Shown: positions 5,607 to 9,853 of the stretch, piece by piece
How positions within the stretch are numbered: position 1 is the first letter of the stretch
How the letters are laid out: the number at the start of each line of letters is the position of its first letter
Source: an uncultured Clostridium sp.
Lineage (GTDB): Bacteria > Bacillota > Clostridia > TANB77 > CAG-508
Reading direction: 5' to 3'
DNA: 9,853 bases
Assembly (NCBI GenBank): GCA_900551615.1
Contig: URWN01000048.1
Span: 1 to 9,853, forward strand
Made by a program: the position numbers and the translations under genes
The notes under the pieces: generated by a model
Database searches by the model: none
What the model saw: the letters and a program-made list of their open reading frames with translations, nothing else
Told to the model about the DNA's origin: nothing

Positions 5607-6104
5607 ATGAATAATTCAATGTTAAATTATGAAATAAAATACTCAAAAATAAAAAATGTATATATTCAAATAAAAGAAGGAAAAGTAATTGTAAAAGCAC
5701 CAAAAAAAGTAAGTAAAAAAGAAATTGAAAAAATAATAAAACAAAAATCAGACTGGATACAGAAAGCACTAGAAAAAGAAATAAAAAAGCAAGAAAAACA
5801 GCCATTATATATAAAAGAAGAATTCAAAAGAATAATAGAAAAAAACGTCAATGAATTAGTACAACTTACAGGGCTAAAACCAAATAAAATTACTATAAAA
5901 CAAATAAAATATGCATGGGGAAGCTGTTCAAGTAAAAAAAATATAACATTAAATTTAGAACTAATAAAATATAGTCAGGAAGCAATAAGATATGTAATAT
6001 TACATGAATTATGTCATATAAAATATATGAATCATTCAAAAGATTTTTGGAATTTAGTAGAAAAATATATGCCAAATTATAAGCAGGTAAAAAAGGAATT
6101 TTAA
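5607..6104 (+). CDS. Compact YgjP/SprT-like (DUF45, COG1451) zinc metallopeptidase
   Basis: Belongs to the YgjP-type zinc-dependent protease-like family, whose substrate is unknown. The zinc site is HELCH (H133, E134, H137) with a third histidine, H143, in NHSKDFW. WGSCSSKKNITLNLEL (104-119) and the closing MPNY are also family hallmarks. The N-terminus (IQIKEGKVIVKAPKKVSKKEI...WIQKAL) matches the usual start of the family. At 165 residues it is shorter than the roughly 230 typical: the segment that normally lies between the N-terminal strands and the helical domain looks reduced. ATG 5607 has only a weak site (AAGGA, 5593-5597), and ATG 5619 is an alternative. It follows the alpha-operon terminator and no clear promoter was found. 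Family assignment is firm; function is not known. Confidence 0.85.
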   Translation: MNNSMLNYEIKYSKIKNVYIQIKEGKVIVKAPKKVSKKEIEKIIKQKSDWIQKALEKEIKKQEKQPLYIKEEFKRIIEKNVNELVQLTGLKPNKITIKQIKYAWGSCSSKKNITLNLELIKYSQEAIRYVILHELCHIKYMNHSKDFWNLVEKYMPNYKQVKKEF

Positions 6105-6122
6105 TAAAAAATTTATATATAA

Positions 6123-6192
6123 TGTCCAAAAAGAACCGTCCCTATTGGACAAAAAAAGAACTGGCTCTATTGGACAAAAAAACTGTTTCTAT
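6123..6192 (+). repeat. Degenerate intergenic repeat cluster, about three units of 22-25 nt
   Basis: Successive units start at 6123, 6146 and 6171, each of the form TGKMC, an A-run, GAACYGKCYCTAT (the third lacks the GAA). The first unit is bounded by a 7-bp inverted repeat, TGTCCAA (6123-6129) and TTGGACA (6145-6151). On the minus strand it reads AATAGGGACGGTTC, close to the loop core AATAGGGACACAC of the repeat at 676-713, so it is probably a relative in the opposite direction. Units decay from left to right. The region has no coding potential. Confidence 0.65.
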
Positions 6193-6199
6193 TAGATAA

Positions 6200-6227
6200 T
6201 TGAACAAAAGAGGAATAAAATTTTAAT
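6200..6227 (+). promoter_or_regulatory. Weak candidate sigma-A promoter for the dps-like gene
   Basis: TTGAAC (6200-6205), a 16-bp spacer and TTTAAT (6222-6227). The match is partial, but it is the best found between the repeat cluster and the gene and would give a leader of about 30 nt. No clear PerR or Fur operator overlaps it. Confidence 0.3.
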
Positions 6228-6266
6228 CTGATGTCTATACTAAAACATAGAAAGGGAGGCATTAGT

Positions 6267-6704
6267 ATGGAATTAGAAAACAAATTAAATGAATTTTTAG
6301 CTGATTTAAATGTATTTTACAGAAAATTACAAAATTATCATTGGAATGTTCAGGGGAAAGATTTTTTTCAGGTACATGCAAAGTTAGAAGAATTATATAA
6401 TGAAATAAATGAACAAATTGATGAAATAGCAGAACATATTTTAATATTAGGAGGACAACCATTAGGAACAGTAAAAGATTATTTAGATATTTCAACAATT
6501 AAGGAAGCAGAAAATAAAAAAATAAAATCAGCAGTAATATATAACAATTTACTTTCAGATTTTGAAGAACTAAATAAAAAGGCTATTGAAATAAAAGAAG
6601 AAGCAGAAACAGAAAAAGATTATGCAACATCATCATTAATAGATGAATATATTTTAGATTATGGCAAAATTATTTGGATGTTAAAACATGTAACTTCAGA
6701 ATAA
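6267..6704 (+). CDS. dps: Dps family ferritin-like iron-storage / DNA-protection protein
   Basis: Members form hollow 12-mers that oxidise ferrous iron, often with hydrogen peroxide, and store it, shielding DNA from oxidative damage. The 145-residue four-helix protein shows the inter-subunit ferroxidase ligands at family spacing: H25 (in YHWNVQG), H37 (in QVHAKLEE), E41, D52 and E56 (in IDEIAEHI). The LGGQPLGT turn (61-68) is also typical. E41 replaces the aspartate seen in Listeria Dps. There is no basic N-terminal tail, so non-specific DNA binding of the E. coli kind is unlikely. ATG 6267 follows GGGAGG (6254-6259) at 7 nt. An in-frame ATG at 6231 would place that site inside the gene and is rejected. 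It is a single gene by spacing; peroxide or iron control is expected but no operator is evident. Confidence 0.9.
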   Translation: MELENKLNEFLADLNVFYRKLQNYHWNVQGKDFFQVHAKLEELYNEINEQIDEIAEHILILGGQPLGTVKDYLDISTIKEAENKKIKSAVIYNNLLSDFEELNKKAIEIKEEAETEKDYATSSLIDEYILDYGKIIWMLKHVTSE

Positions 6705-6765
6705 AATAAAGCTAAAAGCACAAAATATAAAAATAATCATATTATAAACCATAGGAGGCATAAAA

Positions 6766-7119
6766 ATGTTGGAATTTGTATTAAACACAATATTTTGGAC
6801 ATTAGCCATTTATGGTTTATTTGAAATTATAAAAAATATTATATACATAAGTAGATATACTAGATTCAAATCAGATGGAATCTATGTAATAATTGCGGTA
6901 AAGAATCAAGAAGAAAAAATAGAAGGGTTCTTGCGTTCAATTTTATTTAAAATATTATATGGAAGAGAAGAATACTTAAAAAATATAATAGTTGCAGATT
7001 TAAATTCAGCAGATAATACAAAAGAAATAGCAAAAAGGCTTTCAAAAGATTATGATATTCTAAAAGTTACTAGTTGGAAAGAGTGTAAAGATGTAATTGA
7101 TAATGTTGATGAACAATAA
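6766..7119 (+). CDS. Short membrane-anchored protein resembling the start of a family-2 glycosyltransferase
   Basis: The 117-residue protein begins with one hydrophobic segment (about 3-29, FVLNTIFWTLAIYGLFEII), followed by a soluble region. That region looks like the first half of a GT-A fold: a strand (YVIIAVKNQEEKIEGFLRSIL, 40-60), a helix, a second strand (IIVADLNSADNT, 74-85) and a helix (KEIAKRLSKDYDILKV). The D-x-x-S-x-D-x-T pattern at 78-85 resembles the nucleotide-sugar region of GT2 enzymes. The protein stops long before the acceptor-site half, so catalysis is doubtful and it may be a scaffold or a truncated relative. A clear AGGAGG (6753-6758) 7 nt before the ATG argues that it is a real gene. 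It lies 81 nt before recD2. No name can be given with confidence. Confidence 0.7.
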   Translation: MLEFVLNTIFWTLAIYGLFEIIKNIIYISRYTRFKSDGIYVIIAVKNQEEKIEGFLRSILFKILYGREEYLKNIIVADLNSADNTKEIAKRLSKDYDILKVTSWKECKDVIDNVDEQ

Positions 7120-7200
7120 ATTACTTGTTTTTTATGTATAAATATGATAAACTTAAAAAATAAATAAGAGATAGAGTAAAAACAAAAGGAGAGAAATTTA

Positions 7201-9511
7201 TTGGAAATCAAAGGAGAAGTAACAGACATAATATATCAAAATGACGTAAATAGTTACACAATAGCGGTATTTGAAACTGATGAAGAAGAAACAACAATAG
7301 TGGGATACTTACCATTTGTAAAAAGTGGAGATACTTTAAAACTAGAAGGAAAATTTGTTGAACATAAAGATTATGGAAGACAATTTAAAGTTGGAACATT
7401 TGAAAAACTAATGCCAGAGACATTAGGAGCATTAGAAAAATATTTAGCAAATGGGAGTATTAAAGGCATAGGAGAAGCAACAGCAAAGAAAATAATAAAA
7501 ACATTTGGTGAAGAGACAATAAGTGTATTTAAATTTGAACCGGAAAAACTAGCTCAAATAAAAGGAATATCAAAAAGTAGAGCTATTGAAATGTCAGAAA
7601 GTTTTTTAGAAAATTGGGAAGTATGGCAAATAGTAGGTTTTTTGGAGAGATTTGGTATAGGGGCAGAAAATGCAAAAAAAATATATGATTTGTTGGGAAT
7701 AAATGCAATTGAGCAAATTGAATCAAATCCATATATTTTGATAGATATGGCACGTGGAGTTGACTTTAAGCAAATAGATCAAATGGCATTAAAGCTTGGA
7801 ATTAATTATGATAATCAAAAAAGAGTTGAAAGTGGTATAAAGTATGGTTTAATTAAGGCGACATATAATGGACATTCATGTGTTATAAAACAAAATTTGA
7901 TAGAATATGTAATTTCATTATTAGATGTAACAACAGAAGCGGTTGAAGATAATATAATTAATCTAAAAGCTAAAGATGAAATATATGTTGAAAAAAGAGA
8001 TAATGCAGAATGGATATATTTGGCTAACTTTTATAATGTAGAAAAAGAAATTGCAACTAGAATAGTAAGATTAGATAAAAGCAAAAATATGAAAAAAATA
8101 GAGCATATAGAAAATGCATTAAAAAGCATAGAAAAAAAATCAAATATAGAATTATCAGACAAGCAAAGAGAAGCTGTTTTATCAATAAATGAAAGCAATG
8201 TAACAATTATAACAGGTGGACCTGGTACTGGTAAGACAACAATTATAAAAACAATAATTGATTTATTTGAAGAGAGAAAGAAAAAAGTAGTGTTGACTGC
8301 ACCAACAGGAAGGGCTGCAAAAAAAATGACAGAAGCAACAGGAAGAGAGGCATCAACATTACATAGATTATTGGGAATAGGAAAATTGGATGATGAAGGA
8401 ATTTATTCAAGACATAGTGATTACAAAGGTGAGCCAATAGATGCAGATTTAGTTGTAGTAGACGAGTTATCAATGGTAGATATGTTTTTAATGGATTATC
8501 TGTTGAATTGTATTTATCAGGGAACTAAATTAATATTAGTAGGAGACATAGATCAATTAGCATCAGTTGGTCCAGGAAGTGTTCTTAAGGATTTAATAAA
8601 TTCAGAAGTTATTAATACTGTTAAATTGGATAAAATTTTTAGACAGGCTGCAAAAAGTAAAATAGTATTAAATGCTCACAGAGTAAATAGTGGACTTGGA
8701 TTTATAAAAAATGATGACGAAGAAATAGAAGAAGATACAAAACAAGACTTCTTTTTCATAAAACAAAATTCAACAGAAAAAATGTTACAGGAAGTGATAA
8801 GCTTATCAACAGGTAGATTAGAAAAATTTGGAAATTATGACTTTTTCAAAAATATTCAAGTCTTAACTCCAACAAAAAAAGGACCACTTGGAACAAGAGA
8901 ATTAAATAAGGCATTACAGGCAGTTTTGAATCCTAATATAGATGAATTACCAGAGAAAAAAGTAGGAGATGTCATTTATAGAGTGGGTGACAGAGTTATG
9001 CAAATTAAAAATAATTATGACATAACTTGGGAAAGAGAAACTAGACCATTTGGAATAGAAAAACTGGATGGAAATGTATCAGAAAAAGATAATAGTTGGG
9101 CATCTATGTATCTAGCCAAGCCAAAAGATAAAAAAGAAATAGGGACAGGTGTATTTAATGGAGAAATAGGAACAATAATAGAAATTGATGAAAGAGAGAA
9201 AGTTGTAAAAATCCAATTTGATGATGAAAAGGTTGCATGGTATGAATATTCAGATTTAGATCAAATAGAACATAGCTATGCAATAACAATTCATAAAGCA
9301 CAACGGTAGTGAATTTGATGTTGTAATAATGCTTGCACCTGCATCAGCTCCAATGTTGATGACTAGAAACTTACTATATACGGGTATTACTAGAGCAAAG
9401 AAACTTTTAATTATTATTGGTAGTGATAGAGTTGTAAACTACATGATTCAAAATATTGACAGTAAAAAGAGAAATACAGGGTTAGAGTTTAAAATGAGAC
9501 AAGAGGGATAG
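7201..9511 (+). CDS. recD2: RecD2-type SF1B DNA helicase, interrupted by a one-base frameshift near 9304
   Basis: 5'-3' DNA helicase of organisms lacking RecBC, involved in repair and fork stability. Order: an N-terminal OB-like region (1-70), helix-hairpin-helix repeats (about 85-99 and 120-134), Walker A GGPGTGKTT (339-347), Walker B with D421-E422 (VVVDELSMVD), motif III GDIDQLASVGPG (448-459), and FRQAAKSKIV. The frame stops at TAG 9307-9309 after HKAQR. Removing one base at about 9304 restores HKAQGSEFDVV and then YTGITRAKK, the conserved end of the helicase core, with the stop at 9509-9511 (769 residues, a normal size). The start is TTG 7201, with AAGGAG (7186-7191) 9 nt away. As written, the product would lack motif VI and be inactive. 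Sequencing error is as likely as mutation. The final codons lie in a dispersed repeat. Confidence 0.93.
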
Positions 9512-9529
9512 TCCTAATTTGTCTCATTT
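9492..9529 (+). repeat. Dispersed palindromic repeat, copy B, overlapping the recD2 3' end
   Basis: Perfect 11-bp inverted repeat: AAATGAGACAA (9492-9502) and TTGTCTCATTT (9519-9529), loop 9503-9518 with a GAGGGATAGTCC core. The arms are the same as at 676-713. It encodes the last recD2 residues (MRQEG) and its TAG stop. A second small stem (ATTTC 9526-9530 with GAAAT 9536-9540) overlaps the right arm. Confidence 0.8.
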
Positions 9530-9542
9530 CTGAATGAAATTT

Positions 9543-9559
9543 TGTCGATTTTTGTCAAA
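9543..9559 (+). promoter_or_regulatory. Tandem Spo0A-box-like heptamers upstream of comF
   Basis: TGTCGAT (9543-9549) and TGTCAAA (9553-9559), direct repeats 10 bp apart, each one base from the Spo0A box TGTCGAA. They lie 10 bp before the -35 of the comF promoter and 14 bp after copy B of the palindrome, the same order as before map. TTGTCAA (9552-9558) is also an inverted partner of TTGACAA (9569-9575), so a different operator is possible. Confidence 0.45.
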
Positions 9560-9568
9560 AACTTTTTG

Positions 9569-9597
9569 TTGACAATAGAAATAAAACAAAGTATAAT
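9569..9597 (+). promoter_or_regulatory. Perfect-consensus sigma-A promoter for comF
   Basis: TTGACA (9569-9574), a 17-bp spacer and TATAAT (9592-9597), exact consensus in sequence and spacing. The predicted start near 9604 gives a leader of about 86 nt before the GTG at 9690. Confidence 0.8.
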
Positions 9598-9689
9598 AAT
9601 AAAGCTAATCTTAATATACAAAAAAGATGTTGCAATTTTAAATTCTTAGAAACGAAATTAAATCAATATATTTTAAATCAAGAAAAGAA

Positions 9690-9811
9690 GTGAATAAAAT
9701 TTTTAAAATTCAAGAAAAAATAATAAATCTAATTTATCCCCAAACGTGTGGAATATGTGGAAAAATTAACAATAAAACAATATGCTCTAAATGTAATATA
9801 CAATTAAAAAA
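9690..9811 (+). CDS. comF: ComF family protein, N-terminal zinc finger only (partial)
   Basis: ComFC-type proteins join an N-terminal four-cysteine zinc finger to a phosphoribosyltransferase-like domain and take part in DNA uptake during transformation. Visible here is the typical start: a short helix ending INLIYPQTCGICG, then ICSKC, with C20, C23, C32 and C35 as zinc ligands. Position after recD2 or a similar gene and a strong own promoter are consistent. The start is taken as GTG 9690, the only start codon close before the conserved part, but the ribosome binding site (AAGAAAAG) is poor. The family sequence seems to stop at the A-run around 9805-9811. What follows differs in composition and frame, so the real gene is cut by a probable assembly join. 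Confidence 0.8.
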
Positions 9812-9853
9812 ACCACCGGCAACACCGAGACCATGGCAAACTGCATCGCGGAG
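9812..9853 (+). other. GC-rich terminal fragment, probably flavodoxin from another genome (chimeric end)
   Basis: These 42 bases hold 26 G/C (62%), against under 30% typical of the window. In the frame starting at 9812 they read TTGNTETMANCIAE without a stop to the edge, which resembles the FMN phosphate-binding loop of flavodoxins (S/T-x-T-G-N-T-E, then M-A-x-x-I-A-E). The comF frame reads unrelated residues here. Codons such as ACC, GGC, GCG and GAG are foreign to the neighbouring genes. The best reading is a false join at the A-run 9806-9812. Confidence 0.6.

Noticed and set aside
6123..6192. CRISPR array
   Set aside because: The units are contiguous, degenerate and 22-25 nt long, with no spacers between them and no cas genes nearby.
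6231..6266. Upstream ATG start for the dps-like gene adding 12 residues
   Set aside because: The strong GGGAGG at 6254-6259 lies between it and ATG 6267, where the family sequence begins.
6731..6746. PerR-like operator (ATAAT-N3-ATTAT) downstream of dps
   Set aside because: The spacing differs from the PerR box (single central base), and it lies after dps, not before it. AT-rich DNA gives such matches readily.
9298..9312. Programmed frameshift in recD2
   Set aside because: The local CAA CGG TAG offers no good re-pairing for tRNA in the +1 frame, no known recD2 uses recoding, and a simple indel or sequencing error explains it.

Overview
The window is a chromosomal segment of a low-GC Firmicute, most likely a Clostridia-type, possibly spore-forming organism, perhaps from a metagenome assembly. 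The evidence is a very AT-rich composition, strong AGGAGG ribosome binding sites, arginine encoded almost only by AGA, the adk-map-infA-rpmJ-rpsM-rpsK-rpsD-rpoA-rplQ gene order, a zinc-type (four-cysteine) S4 and adenylate kinase, an L17 with a mid-protein insertion, and tandem Spo0A-box-like sites. Genus cannot be read from the sequence.

Region 1 (1-5554) is the 3' part of the large ribosomal protein cluster. A probable secY tail overlaps the adk start. adk (adenylate kinase) and map (methionine aminopeptidase) follow, then infA (IF-1), rpmJ (L36), and the alpha operon rpsM (S13), rpsK (S11), rpsD (S4), rpoA (RNA polymerase alpha) and rplQ (L17). A strong intrinsic terminator closes it at 5498-5554. 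Two sigma-A promoters are visible inside the cluster: one before map, and one of perfect consensus inside the 3' end of map that would drive infA onward. Three alpha-operon spacers are unusually long and structured. The rpsM leader (2075-2238) can be drawn as a pseudoknotted multi-stem RNA. The rpsM-rpsK spacer (2650-2785) is one long imperfect hairpin with a competing helix. The rpsD-rpoA spacer holds a string of hairpins. They are candidates for autogenous control of the operon, as S4 does in E. coli with an unrelated leader.

Region 2 (5555-7190) holds small accessory genes: a compact YgjP/SprT-like (DUF45) zinc metallopeptidase, a Dps/ferritin-like iron-storage protein, and a short membrane-anchored protein resembling the start of a family-2 glycosyltransferase. 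A cluster of degenerate intergenic repeats lies between the first two.

Region 3 (7201-9853) holds recD2, an SF1 5'-3' DNA helicase split by one extra base (about 9304) just before its conserved C-terminal motif, followed by the start of comF (competence/phosphoribosyltransferase family). The last ~42 bases are GC-rich, break the comF frame and read as a flavodoxin FMN-loop motif in another frame, so the window probably ends in a chimeric join.

The most distinctive element not explained by genes is a dispersed palindromic repeat (676-733 and 9492-9559). In both copies it supplies the last codons and the stop of the upstream gene (adk, recD2), is followed by two Spo0A-box-like heptamers exactly 10 bp apart, and then by a sigma-A promoter for the next gene (map, comF). 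A related loop core occurs inverted at 6123-6151.
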